Origin: a virus
Direction: 5' to 3' (one strand)
DNA length: 45,313 nucleotides
Virus record (IMG/VR): IMGVR_UViG_3300044825_001089
Location: 1 to 45,313 of that record
Shown here: piece by piece, positions 1 through 7,982 of the stretch
Position numbering within the stretch: position 1 is the first letter of the stretch
Layout: each line of letters opens with the position of its first letter
Position numbers and translations under genes: made by a program
Notes under the pieces: generated by a model
The model's input: the letters and a program-made list of their open reading frames with translations, nothing else
What the model was told of the DNA's origin: nothing
Databases searched by the model: none

Positions 1-164
1 GCCAGAAAACGAGCAGCACGGCACACATACAGAAACACTTGAAACATTCCCCATTGCTCTTCAGTCATTGGCGTTCGCTGATTTTCAGTCGCAAACAACG
101 GGGTGAATTTTTCATCCAGTCGCTTGAGCAGTTCCTTTAATTGCAGTTTGCAGCAATCGTCCAT
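1..164 (-). CDS. hypothetical protein, 3' end off the window
   Basis: An open frame starts at the ATG at 164 and runs off the left edge. It begins MDDCCKLQLKELLKRLDEKF and continues with a charged, probably helical stretch. Its start overlaps the stop of the next gene (TGATG), and its ribosome-binding site is the GGGAGGTGAG that encodes the last codons of that gene, so it is translationally coupled. I do not recognise the family. At least 54 residues are visible. Confidence 0.6.
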   Translation of the reverse strand, partial: MDDCCKLQLKELLKRLDEKFTPLFATENQRTPMTEEQWGMFQVFLYVCRAARFL

Positions 165-188
165 CACTCACCTCCCGGCGTCGGGCCG
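162..188 (-). repeat. stop-RBS-start repeat, copy 1 (divergent)
   Basis: This is the most divergent of three similar 27-bp elements (others at 404-430 and 625-651). On the minus strand it encodes the last residues of one gene (GPTPGGE, stop) while carrying GGGAGGTGAG as the ribosome-binding site and the TGATG stop/start overlap of the next gene. Confidence 0.75.
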
Positions 189-406
189 TTATGCTTCTTA
201 CCGCCAATCTGTGTCGATTCTCGAATGTCGTCCAGAAACCCCCACAGTTCGATGTCTGCTGGCAGGGGATCCCTGCTAACTGCGGCCTCGTGCTTGACGA
301 TGGCCCCGGACATCTCCGATACCACCCGCCGCAATGCGTCAATTTCTTCCTGCTGAAGCAGCATTCGCTCCATTGCCTTCCATCCCAAGTTGCTAATCTC
401 AGACAT
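164..406 (-). CDS. hypothetical protein ending in TPGGE
   Basis: An 80-residue protein, MSEISNLGWKAMERMLLQQ..., with a helical, Gln/Glu-rich first half (about residues 10-40) that could form a short coiled coil. The tail GPTPGGE closely matches the ends of the next two genes upstream. I chose the ATG at 406, which overlaps the previous stop as TGATG and follows GGGAGGGGAG; an upstream GTG at 409 lies inside that ribosome-binding context. The function is unknown. It belongs to a chain of coupled small genes at the distal end of the leftward operon. Confidence 0.6.
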   Translation of the reverse strand: MSEISNLGWKAMERMLLQQEEIDALRRVVSEMSGAIVKHEAAVSRDPLPADIELWGFLDDIRESTQIGGKKHNGPTPGGE

Positions 407-430
407 CACTCCCCTCCCGGCAGCGGGCCG
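404..430 (-). repeat. stop-RBS-start repeat, copy 2
   Basis: A 27-bp element differing from copy 3 (625-651) at one base. On the minus strand it carries GGGAGGGGAG directly before a TGATG overlap and encodes the common C-terminal residues GPLPGGE. Confidence 0.85.
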
Positions 431-627
431 TAAATTGATTCACATTGCTCGACAACAAATCTAAAACATTGCGGCGGCCAAGCCCAAACATCGTGTTGAA
501 TTAAAAGCGGATAAGGTAAAAACTTATTGTTTATCAGTTTCCATATGTCTATTTTTGTTTTTCCAAAAAGCTCACAAAGATCACGAACTGTTTTGGGTTG
601 CAAATCTTGAAAAGTACTATGACTCAT
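406..627 (-). CDS. hypothetical protein ending in LPGGE
   Basis: A 73-residue protein, MSHSTFQDLQPKTVRDLCELF.... The section PKTVRDLCELFGKTKIDIWKLI reads like a small helix-turn-helix, but this is weak. It is followed by an aromatic segment (DVWAWPPQCF) and the shared tail YGPLPGGE. The ATG at 627 is chosen because it overlaps the upstream stop and sits behind the GGGAGGGGAG site of repeat copy 3. The role is unknown; DNA binding is only a guess. Confidence 0.6.
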   Translation of the reverse strand: MSHSTFQDLQPKTVRDLCELFGKTKIDIWKLINNKFLPYPLLIQHDVWAWPPQCFRFVVEQCESIYGPLPGGE

Positions 628-651
628 CACTCCCCTCCCGGCAGCGAGCCG
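625..651 (-). repeat. stop-RBS-start repeat, copy 3
   Basis: A 27-bp element nearly identical to 404-430. It joins the end of the gene at 627-887 (tail IGSLPGGE) to the start of the gene at 406-627 through a TGATG overlap. Confidence 0.85.
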
Positions 652-887
652 ATTGGTCGCCAATGCGATATAGCTCGCAGTGGCCACTTGCCGTTCCAAT
701 GCAGAACCATGAGTTCAGCCCCACCGTAATATTCGTACCGCTGAACAAGGTAGTTGCCGTGTTCAGTCGGTGGCTCACCCCACGCATCCCGCCAGCGGAG
801 CAGGTCACATAATTGATAATTATCTTTTCGAAGTTGGACGCAGGTTCGCAGCAACTCGGCTTCGGAGACAGTAAGACTATTGTTCAT
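627..887 (-). CDS. DUF551-like small protein
   Basis: An 86-residue protein. The segment from about residue 35, with W-R-D...GEPPTEHGNYLV and a final GKWPLRAISHWRPIGSLP, matches the layout of DUF551, a small domain common in phages (W...PP..G.YLV ... THW.PLP). The function of that family is not known. I set the start at the ATG at 887, behind AAAAGGAAAA, and not at longer frames reaching 971. It ends in the PGGE tail shared with two downstream genes, so either these ends were copied or the repeat is kept as a translation-coupling device. Confidence 0.65.
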   Translation of the reverse strand: MNNSLTVSEAELLRTCVQLRKDNYQLCDLLRWRDAWGEPPTEHGNYLVQRYEYYGGAELMVLHWNGKWPLRAISHWRPIGSLPGGE

Positions 888-981
888 ATCATTTTCCTTT
901 TCATTCCATCGCTCTGGGAACGATCCAGAGTACGCCAACCGATGGACAACAGAAAAGCATCTAAATTGCAAAAAGATGCCC

Positions 982-1236
982 TTACTCTTTATCCAAGTGG
1001 TTGCCGTCCTTGCACTCCTCCCGATTTAATTGACTGTCCAGAACGGGAGAAGCTGGGCAGATTCCCACTTTAGTGGCCGTGTTTAATTTCTCTTCCAATT
1101 CCTTTATCCTCTTGCGAAGTTGCTCATTGTCACATCGCTCATCCTCAAGGTTTCCAAGGATGATTGATATATTCTCTTCCATCTTACGAATCTTAACGCT
1201 CATCCTGTAGAATTTCTCTTCTTCAGCTGGATTCAT
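982..1236 (-). CDS. coiled-coil hypothetical protein
   Basis: An 84-residue protein, MNPAEEEKFYRMSVKIRKME.... Residues 5-55 are a nearly uninterrupted charged helix with heptad character (KIRKMEENISIILGNLEDERCDNEQLRKRIKELEEKL), followed by a short, probably disordered tail with two Cys. The ATG follows GGAGAGAGGAAA. Its start lies inside the end of the gene at 1223-1351. No family is recognised; a coiled-coil dimer is likely. Confidence 0.6.
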   Translation of the reverse strand: MNPAEEEKFYRMSVKIRKMEENISIILGNLEDERCDNEQLRKRIKELEEKLNTATKVGICPASPVLDSQLNREECKDGNHLDKE

Positions 1237-1351
1237 TTTCCTCTCTCCATTGCGCTACTATCTCTTCAGCGCACTTTTTCTTGACTCCGTAGAACATCAT
1301 CACTTCACGGAGTTTTGCTCTTCCTTCTAGATACCTTTTCTTTAGCTCCAT
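1223..1351 (-). CDS. very small basic hypothetical protein
   Basis: The likely 42-residue product starts MELKKRYLEGRAKLREVMMF and is helical and rich in Lys, Arg and Glu. The ATG at 1351 follows AGGAATCAAGG. A longer frame to 1432 lies wholly inside the upstream gene, so I prefer the short form. It overlaps the end of the upstream gene by 47 nt and the next gene by 14 nt, a sign of coupling. The function is unknown. Confidence 0.45.
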   Translation of the reverse strand: MELKKRYLEGRAKLREVMMFYGVKKKCAEEIVAQWREENESS

Positions 1352-1742
1352 CCTTGATTCCTGAGATAGGCCGAACAGAGTCAGATCGTTCGCCACCTCG
1401 TTTCTCTCGCTCGGCATTTGCCAGTTCCTCAATGAATATAACAGCTTGTGCAGTCATATCATTTTGGATTTCGCACATTACTTTGTACAGGCTTCCTTCC
1501 TGTTTATAGTCAGAAATCACTGCACCAAGATACTTTCTATTCTCCAACTTCCTTATGGTCACATGGAACAGATTAAGCATCTGCATCTGGGCCACTCTAA
1601 TATGCCGTGCAAATGCCTTGGATGAGTCTTCGTAGGGATCAAATAAAAATTCGCCTACAACCAATTCTGTGATATGAGTCACGGGAATCGGAAGAAACCA
1701 TTTAATGTGCGTAGTATTAGCTTCTTCAACTTCTCTCTTCAT
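1305..1742 (-). CDS. hypothetical protein
   Basis: A 145-residue protein, MKREVEEANTTHIKWFLPIP.... It has a mixed N-terminal half, a helical middle (about 40-110) and a basic tail ending KEKVSRRKSKTP that could bind nucleic acid. The start is fixed by the GGAGATAGGA box shared by many genes of this arm. No family is recognised. Confidence 0.6.
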   Translation of the reverse strand: MKREVEEANTTHIKWFLPIPVTHITELVVGEFLFDPYEDSSKAFARHIRVAQMQMLNLFHVTIRKLENRKYLGAVISDYKQEGSLYKVMCEIQNDMTAQAVIFIEELANAEREKRGGERSDSVRPISGIKDGAKEKVSRRKSKTP

Positions 1743-1880
1743 TCCTATCTCCTATTTGAAAAGTCCGCCAGAGGGACTGCCATTACCCTCATTCCACGAT
1801 ACCGGTTTTAACTCGTGATCCTTCTTGCACAACCTCGTTGTTGCGCTGGCATTTGGACGATAGCGGATTACTATGATGCC

Positions 1881-2225
1881 TTAGCGGTAGCGAACCACTG
1901 CGACATACATTCCATTATTCAAGCGCCCGGTTGCAATGTCAATCGGAGTCCGCTTGCCCCAATAGCAGCAATTTTGAATCGCAGCTTGGGGAGAATGTGC
2001 GCTCATGCCAATCCCTTCAAATCCACCATTGGGATTGCCCCAGTGGCGAAACCGTCCAGTAGTGACAATCAGATTCACAACGCTGGCAGCAGAGGAAGTG
2101 TCGCCTTTCACTGGAGCGGTCTGAGTGGTGGTAACGACAGTCCTTGTCCTACGAAATACACCAGCGTCAGCACTGCAAGCCAAACCAGCAAGAGCAGCAA
2201 GCCCCAGAGCGTATCGCATAAACAT
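1881..2225 (-). CDS. exported small protein with CCYWGKR motif
   Basis: A 114-residue protein. Residues 1-22 (MFMRYALGLAALAGLACSADAG) form a Sec-type signal peptide with likely cleavage at ADA-G. The mature part has a Thr/Val-rich linker, then FEGIGMSAHSPQAAIQNCCYWGKR. I know this style of sequence (E-G-x-G-S-x-x-A...CCYWG-[KQ]R) from short exported proteins of planctomycetes, where it is abundant; this is from memory, not a search. The paired Cys and Trp suggest a small disulfide-stabilised fold. Export by a phage protein from the early block suggests a change to the host envelope. The ATG follows AAAGGATTCGCCA. Confidence 0.65.
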   Translation of the reverse strand: MFMRYALGLAALAGLACSADAGVFRRTRTVVTTTQTAPVKGDTSSAASVVNLIVTTGRFRHWGNPNGGFEGIGMSAHSPQAAIQNCCYWGKRTPIDIATGRLNNGMYVAVVRYR

Positions 2226-2237
2226 TGGCGAATCCTT

Positions 2238-2468
2238 TCAGAATTTAACTTCGGACCTCTCATATTCCTCTACTACCTTTTCGAGGAACCCAATCTCGAT
2301 AACCAGCTGCTTCACCAATTGGATCAGCTTGCCAAGGTCATCGCCATTAACGATGCGAGGAAGTGCCTCATACCGTTTAATGATCGCTTCAAAATCTGAT
2401 TTACTCATCCGTGATTTGCTTGGCCAATAGCTAGGCCAAATCTCAATCTTGTTGCTCTCCGGTTCCAT
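2238..2468 (-). CDS. hypothetical protein
   Basis: A 76-residue protein, MEPESNKIEIWPSYWPSKSR..., predicted helical after residue 25 (KSDFEAIIKRYEALP...LIQLVKQLVIEIGFLEKVVEEYERSE). The start at 2468 lies behind the very strong GAGGAGGAGAAGG; a longer frame with a poly-Arg leader only translates that purine run. It overlaps the upstream gene by 26 nt. The function is unknown. Confidence 0.6.
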   Translation of the reverse strand: MEPESNKIEIWPSYWPSKSRMSKSDFEAIIKRYEALPRIVNGDDLGKLIQLVKQLVIEIGFLEKVVEEYERSEVKF

Positions 2469-2790
2469 CCTTCTCCTCCTCCTCTTCAATCGCCTCCTGC
2501 AATCTGGTCATCTCATGCACCAGCATTCCAAGTATACGCATGGCCCGTTTGATATGTTTCAAATTTCTTTGATAATCTTCTTTTGGCTTAGTAATTAGAT
2601 AGATTGCGGAAAATGCGAGGTACATGAAAGCGTATCGATAACGCAGAGAACAGAATTCTGGAATAAGCTTTTCAGCGTCCAAACTGTCTATTCCAGAATC
2701 CATATTCTTGACAATCCTCTTGATGTCATCAACTTCAAAATCGGCATCAAGAATGTCGTCGATGAACTCTTCAAAGTCACGACCCGGCAT
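2443..2790 (-). CDS. hypothetical acidic helical protein
   Basis: A 115-residue protein, MPGRDFEEFIDDILDADFEV.... It is acidic at both ends (…EEEEEKDGTGEQQD), with a hydrophobic stretch near residues 50-68 (YAFMYLAFSAIYLI) that could be a membrane helix or a buried helix. Its start is within the stop of the primase-helicase (TAATG type), so it is coupled to replication genes. No family is recognised. Confidence 0.6.
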   Translation of the reverse strand: MPGRDFEEFIDDILDADFEVDDIKRIVKNMDSGIDSLDAEKLIPEFCSLRYRYAFMYLAFSAIYLITKPKEDYQRNLKHIKRAMRILGMLVHEMTRLQEAIEEEEEKDGTGEQQD

Positions 2791-4808
2791 TATTTGACCC
2801 TCAAAAAGGTTTTGCCGTCAACCGCAACTTCATTGGCCAGTTGGGCTACCGCAGATTGTACCACATCATCTTCGTAACCGGCCAGCTTTGCATCATGGAG
2901 AACAATCTCCTTCAACTTCCTCCCAGTGGATAGGTAGCTCCCAATATACCACAACGCATTCCTATTCTGATTGCTATTCTGCTGGACTGTCGGATCACGG
3001 TATTCGTTGCCATTATTCCCCATTCTTACCTGTAATTCGTTTGGAATAATGCTATTCGATTTGCTAACAAATAGCCTCCTTAAATTGCTTGTCGGTGGCT
3101 CATCTGGAATTTTGGACAAGTTGATCATCTGACGGCACTGGCCAACGATACGCCTGCCTAGAGCTTCGCCTCCAGCCGACAAGTGAGTGACCAAAACAAT
3201 AGTTGTATTTGTCCTCTGCGCTATCTCTGCAAGAGGACGGAAGTATTTTACTCCATCCTCCGGGCGCATCGTGTTATGCGGTGTGCTGTTCATCACCGTA
3301 TCGACGAATACCAATGACGGTCCAATGCGAAGAATGCGCTCCTCTAGAACCTTAAAGCTCTTCTCATTCTCAAGCATCGTTCCTTCAGTTGGTTCGTCAT
3401 CCCATCCGTTCAGGTAGATAGCTTCCGGCGGTATCCCAAACTGCTCTGGAAATTGCGCTATTTCTCCCCATTGATTATCACACGCCAGCCACATGACAGA
3501 TGATCCACGATCCAGAGTAGGAGCAGAACCATCCGGCCAAGGCATATGGTTGTAAATACGCTTGGCTAAATCGGCGCAGAATCGTGTCTTGCCTGCTCCC
3601 GGTTCAGCAGCAACTCCAACTAGCACTCCACGCTGAATCCAATTGGGCCAAATCCACTGCAATGACTGTCCAAGACGGATAAGATCAGCAACAGTGGCAT
3701 CAGACCGCTTGGTCCCATCTTCCTTCTGGATAGTCTTTTCAATCGGAAAATCTTGCTTCTTTACCTTCTCGCCCAATTTCGCAGGGTCGATATTTTTTAT
3801 AGCCTCATCAAGCTTCCTCTCAAGATCACGCTGATTCCAAGGTGGACTGCAACCTTGATTCCATTCTGCCAGTATCGGATAAGCTTCCTCTCTGCTTAAT
3901 GAGAATCCCTGAACTAGAATCCCAGCAACCCTATAGGTATCGTTGTGCCCTCCGTTACCAGAAGATGCGCCCTCAATTTTTTGAACATACGCTCTCGCCT
4001 GATCCGTAATAGATGCCTTCGCTGATAACTGGCTAGCAAGATCATTTTGCTCCCGCCATATCTCAAGAGCTTTCTGAATCGCTTCGGTATTCGCTTTCCT
4101 TGCCCCATCACCATGATTGCCATCGCTAATTATCCCAGTAGTTCTCCAAGGACGATCTGGCGTACTGTCGCCCTTCCTCGCCTTGGTTCCATAAAGCCTA
4201 ATCATCCGCTGACTGTCATAGGTGACAGGATCGACCTTTGCGCCAGTGGAAGTGCAGCGTGACGATAGCTCTGAAAGGAATTCCTTTATAAGTGAATCAG
4301 TTGACTTTCCAGATGGGAGATCAACAGGGAAAAGCAGATGGCATCCATTTCCCGAATCCGCTCTCACTGGGGCGTTGAATCCGAATACCCGTAGAGTTTC
4401 GACTACATCATCAGCAAGTGAGAACGCCCTTGATCTTTCGCCATCAGTGGCCGATACATCGCTTGGCCTATTGGAATCGCAATCAATAAATAGCCATCGC
4501 CTTTTTAGACAGTCCTTGCTGCTGGATGATTTGACCTTCGTATCGAATGGCCTACGATATTTGGAATCATTCAGTTCCCTCAGTTCAGGATTTACTGGGG
4601 AGGAAACCAGATAGATTCCAACGCAGTTATCTTTTGCATCTTCTGCATGAATGAATTGCGATATGGCATCAGCATCTTCATGGCTGATGTATTGATTTCT
4701 GCAGTACCTATCGTCCACATTGACTTTAGATTTATACAGAGCCCGGACCTCTGTCACTGATCCGGGCTCAACGAGAATCCGAATGGAATCGGCTATCGAG
4801 AACGACAT
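2790..4808 (-). CDS. primase-polymerase / RepA-type helicase fusion
   Basis: A 672-residue replication protein. The N-terminal third fits an archaeo-eukaryotic-type primase: the metal-binding FIDCD (D109, D111), then DSGNGCHLLF (152-160) as the small-residue-plus-His motif, then VDPVTYDSQRMIRLYGT (192-208). The C-terminal half is an AAA/RecA-like ATPase: Walker A AEPGAGKT (401-408), Walker B SLVFVDT (498-504), and a sensor-like VTHLS near 545. Such fusions prime and unwind phage or plasmid origins. The ATG follows GGAGATAGGA. It is the main replication initiator visible here; no DNA polymerase is seen, so the host enzyme may be used, or one lies outside the window. Confidence 0.9.
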   Translation of the reverse strand: MSFSIADSIRILVEPGSVTEVRALYKSKVNVDDRYCRNQYISHEDADAISQFIHAEDAKDNCVGIYLVSSPVNPELRELNDSKYRRPFDTKVKSSSSKDCLKRRWLFIDCDSNRPSDVSATDGERSRAFSLADDVVETLRVFGFNAPVRADSGNGCHLLFPVDLPSGKSTDSLIKEFLSELSSRCTSTGAKVDPVTYDSQRMIRLYGTKARKGDSTPDRPWRTTGIISDGNHGDGARKANTEAIQKALEIWREQNDLASQLSAKASITDQARAYVQKIEGASSGNGGHNDTYRVAGILVQGFSLSREEAYPILAEWNQGCSPPWNQRDLERKLDEAIKNIDPAKLGEKVKKQDFPIEKTIQKEDGTKRSDATVADLIRLGQSLQWIWPNWIQRGVLVGVAAEPGAGKTRFCADLAKRIYNHMPWPDGSAPTLDRGSSVMWLACDNQWGEIAQFPEQFGIPPEAIYLNGWDDEPTEGTMLENEKSFKVLEERILRIGPSLVFVDTVMNSTPHNTMRPEDGVKYFRPLAEIAQRTNTTIVLVTHLSAGGEALGRRIVGQCRQMINLSKIPDEPPTSNLRRLFVSKSNSIIPNELQVRMGNNGNEYRDPTVQQNSNQNRNALWYIGSYLSTGRKLKEIVLHDAKLAGYEDDVVQSAVAQLANEVAVDGKTFLRVK

Positions 4809-4820
4809 TCCTATCTCCGA

Positions 4821-5156
4821 TCAAAGCAAGTCTTCCGGCGTAATGCCTTCCGATTCCGTTTCCACTGGAGCGTCTTTCTTCTTTCGAGTGCTGCCCTTTT
4901 TTGGGCCACGAACACCCGACATATAATCTAGTTTGCCCTGATTAGCTGATAGCCAATCCGCAAGGATATCGTCCGTAACATACCAGCGTGAACCAATCCT
5001 TAGTGCTGGGATAACTCCCTTATCTATCCATTTTTTGATGGTGAGATAAGTAAAGCTCCGGCCAAGGATGGAATCACAGATAGGGATGACTTGGCCCCCT
5101 GACCGGAGTGTTTCCACAATCCGCTGGTTGTATTCTTCAACCGTTGGATTGCTCAT
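4821..5156 (-). CDS. excisionase-type helix-turn-helix protein
   Basis: A 111-residue protein. Residues 22-78 (ICDSILGRSFTYLTIKKWIDKGVIPALRIGSRWYVTDDILADWL) match the winged helix-turn-helix of the excisionase/MerR-like 'DNA-binding domain, excisionase family': a recognition helix, G-x-[IV]-P-x-x-[RK]-x-G-x-R-W wing, then a D-x-x-x-W-L helix. A basic linker (KKGSTRKKKD) and an acidic tail follow. It sits between the primase and the SSB-like gene with TGATG coupling. It could act as a recombination directionality factor or as a regulator or origin-binding protein; with no integrase visible, regulation or origin binding is equally likely. Confidence 0.75.
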   Translation of the reverse strand: MSNPTVEEYNQRIVETLRSGGQVIPICDSILGRSFTYLTIKKWIDKGVIPALRIGSRWYVTDDILADWLSANQGKLDYMSGVRGPKKGSTRKKKDAPVETESEGITPEDLL

Positions 5157-5638
5157 CAGAACGGAGCCTCATCCGATTCTTCGGACTTCTTGAGGCTAAC
5201 CACACTGATATTGTGGTAGGTCTTGCCAGTTTGCTGATTGCTGTTTGTTCGCTTGCGACCATTGAAGACCTTGCCAATGGTCTTGCCAACTGCGCCAACC
5301 AACAACTTAGCCAAAGGAACATTGTCCTTCTTCCAGTCACGGGGCAACGATCCAAGCAGAGTGAGATCGGAACCCAGAATGTTGAGGGCAACTGGCTTGC
5401 CAAAGTAACTGGTGCGCTCGACAATCGAGTCAACGCAGCTTGGGCCTTCCAGAACCTTGAGGGTCCATCGCACAATGGGAGTGCCGGTACTCTCGATCTT
5501 CTCAAGCTCCATGTTCTCAACCTTGAAAACATAGGAACCATCTTCAAGCTGATCCGCATTGACTTTGGTGGACGGATTGAATTCGTCCTCCATGCTGCCA
5601 ATCAGATCATCAACCCAGCTGTAATCTTGCTCTGACAT
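5156..5638 (-). CDS. SSB-like phage protein (DUF669-like)
   Basis: A 160-residue protein starting MSEQDYSWVDDLIGSMEDEF. The central beta-rich part (about 30-110) with DGSYVFKVENMELEKIESTGTPIVRWTLKVLEGP is the layout of phage DUF669 proteins, which are found with recombination genes and considered ssDNA-binding. The C-terminus ESDEAPF is an acidic tip ending in Pro-Phe, like the partner-recruiting tip of bacterial SSB. I set the start at 5638, behind GGATGAGGATT; longer frames run into the helicase gene. It lies between the excisionase-like gene and the helicase, consistent with a replication/annealing role. Confidence 0.7.
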   Translation of the reverse strand: MSEQDYSWVDDLIGSMEDEFNPSTKVNADQLEDGSYVFKVENMELEKIESTGTPIVRWTLKVLEGPSCVDSIVERTSYFGKPVALNILGSDLTLLGSLPRDWKKDNVPLAKLLVGAVGKTIGKVFNGRKRTNSNQQTGKTYHNISVVSLKKSEESDEAPF

Positions 5639-5657
5639 AGCTCTAATCCTCATCCTT

Positions 5658-7235
5658 TCAAACAAACTTTGGACGGGGCATATTGCGACGAGCAACATCC
5701 TCTATCCAATCGGGAAAATCGGGACCGCAACCACCAACACCACCTGCGACAAACAGGTTTCTTTTCGCCCTAGTCAATCCGACATAGAGCAAGTTCTTCT
5801 CTTGCTGGTACGCTTCAGGGTCTTTAGCCCTAGCGCAGCACAGATCGGGCCGAAGCAGAACAACTGTCTCAGCTTCCAGCCCTTTTGCACGATGGATAGA
5901 AGACAACTGAATTTTCTCTCCATCGCTCTTTTCCTTAAATAAATCCTCGCACAACTTGGTCATTTCGCTGACCGTATCGCACTCTGAGGACAACTCAAGG
6001 ATCGTTTGCACCTTGTCTTCCAAGGCATCGAAAGCGGACTCATGGGCATCACGATCAAGCAGTTTCTTCTGCTCTCGCTCCTTCCATCTGGACAGTCTGG
6101 AGTTCAAGTCCTTCATATCAAACGGATCGAGCTTTTCGATCAGATTGATAATGTCGGCCCCGATATCTTTGCCTTTGACCATGCACGGAATTTTCTGGCG
6201 CATGAGATTATACGCAACAGAAATCAATGGTGCATTATTACGGCAAATAATAAGATCGCCGGGAGCAACTCTGCCAGCAATAGTGTAGGAGTCAATCGTG
6301 TCCCAAACACCTTCCGTTGCTGACGGCGATGCTTCAATATGCGGAACCAGCTTCCGGGCCAGTTCCAAATGAGATGTAGGACAACGCCAGCAGACGGATA
6401 GTGGTAGCTCTTTGGCGTGTAGGGCGTTGGTCAGATTCCTGAAAGATTTAGAATCTGCTCCAGCCCAGCCCATGATTGACTGGTATGGATCGCCTACGAT
6501 CACAGTATTTTCGGATACCCGCAGAATTAACTGCTGTTGCACCCGATTGAAATCTTGAGCCTCGTCAGCGAATAACAGATCAAAATCCTTCGATGCGATA
6601 TCCATCTTGACCGGTAGCCAGATCATATCTGGGAAATCCATCTCAGATATAACGCTCCAGTCAGAACCGATTTCAAGGCATCGAAAAGCTGCCCCGATCA
6701 CTTCGTCCACATATTCTCTGGACGGTAGCGCAACGCCCTGAATATCGCAGGATTTAGATATCTCCGATTTAATATCCTGAGTCAGGGTGTCAATCGGGAA
6801 ATTCTCTGACCGAATCAGATTCAGGATTGCAAATAGTGAAGCATACTGCGGTTTAAGGAATGACCTAGTACCCTTCGACTCAAAGTATGACGGGAACTCC
6901 TTCTGAGCAATCTTGCGATACTTCTGACCAGCACTATCCACAGTGAGAGATGGCAGCTTGGATTTAACCAGTCGCATACCAAGACTGTGCAGCGTGGAGG
7001 ATTCGGCAGAACCTTGCAGCTTCTTGCCAAGCTCTTCTGCAATGCCCTTGTTGAATGCAGTAAAAGCAATCCGCTTGTATCGCTTGGAAGCGTACTTGGC
7101 AGCTTGGACTGCCGTTGTGGTCTTTCCGCTTCCGGCAACCGCATCCACTGAAAGGTTTCCACTCTCAGTAGACCGCAGCTTGCGGTGGCCAGAAATAATA
7201 TCGTAAATAATCTGCTGCTGGGCCGTGGGAATCAT
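5658..7235 (-). CDS. UvrD/Rep-type superfamily 1 DNA helicase
   Basis: A 525-residue protein with the SF1A helicase motifs in order: Walker A AVAGSGKTT (33-40), motif Ia region RIAFTAFNKGIAEEL, motif II LLFADEAQDFN, motif III VGDPYQSIMGWAGAD, motif V region SIHRAKGLEAETVVLL, and motif VI LLYVGLTRAKRNLFV. It is shorter than chromosomal UvrD (about 720), as is usual for phage members. The ATG at 7235 (MIPTAQQQI) is chosen because it lies behind GGAGATAGGA; an upstream frame to 7277 overlaps the previous gene and has no such box. It probably unwinds DNA in replication or recombination together with the SSB-like and RecT-like neighbours. Confidence 0.92.
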   Translation of the reverse strand: MIPTAQQQIIYDIISGHRKLRSTESGNLSVDAVAGSGKTTTAVQAAKYASKRYKRIAFTAFNKGIAEELGKKLQGSAESSTLHSLGMRLVKSKLPSLTVDSAGQKYRKIAQKEFPSYFESKGTRSFLKPQYASLFAILNLIRSENFPIDTLTQDIKSEISKSCDIQGVALPSREYVDEVIGAAFRCLEIGSDWSVISEMDFPDMIWLPVKMDIASKDFDLLFADEAQDFNRVQQQLILRVSENTVIVGDPYQSIMGWAGADSKSFRNLTNALHAKELPLSVCWRCPTSHLELARKLVPHIEASPSATEGVWDTIDSYTIAGRVAPGDLIICRNNAPLISVAYNLMRQKIPCMVKGKDIGADIINLIEKLDPFDMKDLNSRLSRWKEREQKKLLDRDAHESAFDALEDKVQTILELSSECDTVSEMTKLCEDLFKEKSDGEKIQLSSIHRAKGLEAETVVLLRPDLCCARAKDPEAYQQEKNLLYVGLTRAKRNLFVAGGVGGCGPDFPDWIEDVARRNMPRPKFV

Positions 7236-7258
7236 GATCCTATCTCCTTTTCCTTTAC

Positions 7259-7957
7259 TCATTGCTGATTCAACCATTCAGTAACTTCAGACCATTGTAC
7301 ATCAGTGAGTGTATTAAAGTCAATGGTTGGGAATGATTTTCTAAAATTTTCTTTCAGGTCAGGGTTGGTGGTAGCCTTCGCCTTGAACAGTTCAGCAATT
7401 TGCTTCTTTTTCGTAGCGTCGATGAACTTAACCGAAACTTTGGGCGTATCATACCTTGGGATGTCCTCCACTTCAGTCTCATCCAGAAACGACAATCCAA
7501 CCATAGACAGAGTGCAACGGCGAAGTGCTTTAGTGTGGCACTTCATGTAGGCGTTGGCCAAATCCAATCCCATCATGGTTGTGGGGATAAATACATCGCC
7601 CCTGTTGATTCCGTATCGTCCAGACTTGTCTTGCATCTTGACCTTAACTGAATAGATTCTAGTCTTCTCGTCAAACTTCTCTTCAGTATCTACAATTGAA
7701 ATGCCGTGAATCCGACATAGCTGATCCGTGCAATTGCGTGTAGCGTACAACCGCTCCTTGCCATTCAGAACGATATATCCAAACGGCTGGGTAAGATGAT
7801 TGAGCCCAACGCTTTCGCAAGTCTTCAGATATAAGGCGCGTTTCTCTTGAGGGGAAAGCTTGGCTAAATCGCCCTTAATCAGCGCAGTATTGATTGCGTC
7901 CCAATTAGAGACTGGCTGAATTCCTGTTTCCTGTTTCACTTCCTGAATCTCATTCAT
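7259..7957 (-). CDS. RecT-like / single-strand annealing-type phage protein
   Basis: A 232-residue protein. The pattern YLKTCESVGLNHLTQPFGYI, then RNCTDQLCRIHGISIV, then ANAYMKCHTKALRRCTLSMVGLSFLDETEVED resembles a phage protein family that I recall being annotated as RecT-like or recombination protein. The conserved 'K-C-x-T-K-A-x-R-R' segment and the 'DETEV' end are typical. I cannot confirm the family without a profile search. The start is fixed by GGAGATAGGACG. Its place directly upstream of the helicase and SSB-like protein supports a role in annealing or recombination. Confidence 0.65.
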   Translation of the reverse strand: MNEIQEVKQETGIQPVSNWDAINTALIKGDLAKLSPQEKRALYLKTCESVGLNHLTQPFGYIVLNGKERLYATRNCTDQLCRIHGISIVDTEEKFDEKTRIYSVKVKMQDKSGRYGINRGDVFIPTTMMGLDLANAYMKCHTKALRRCTLSMVGLSFLDETEVEDIPRYDTPKVSVKFIDATKKKQIAELFKAKATTNPDLKENFRKSFPTIDFNTLTDVQWSEVTEWLNQQ

Positions 7958-7982
7958 CGTCCTATCTCCTGTTTAGTTTGGA

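Noticed and set aside
1815-2399. 194-codon plus-strand frame
   Set aside because: It runs opposite the exported protein and the next gene, has no ribosome-binding site, and the minus-strand proteins have signal peptide and proper spacing.
5108-5635. 175-codon plus-strand and 154-codon minus alternative frames over the SSB-like gene
   Set aside because: The SSB-like frame has an acidic C-terminal tip, family character and a good start. The others are shadows.
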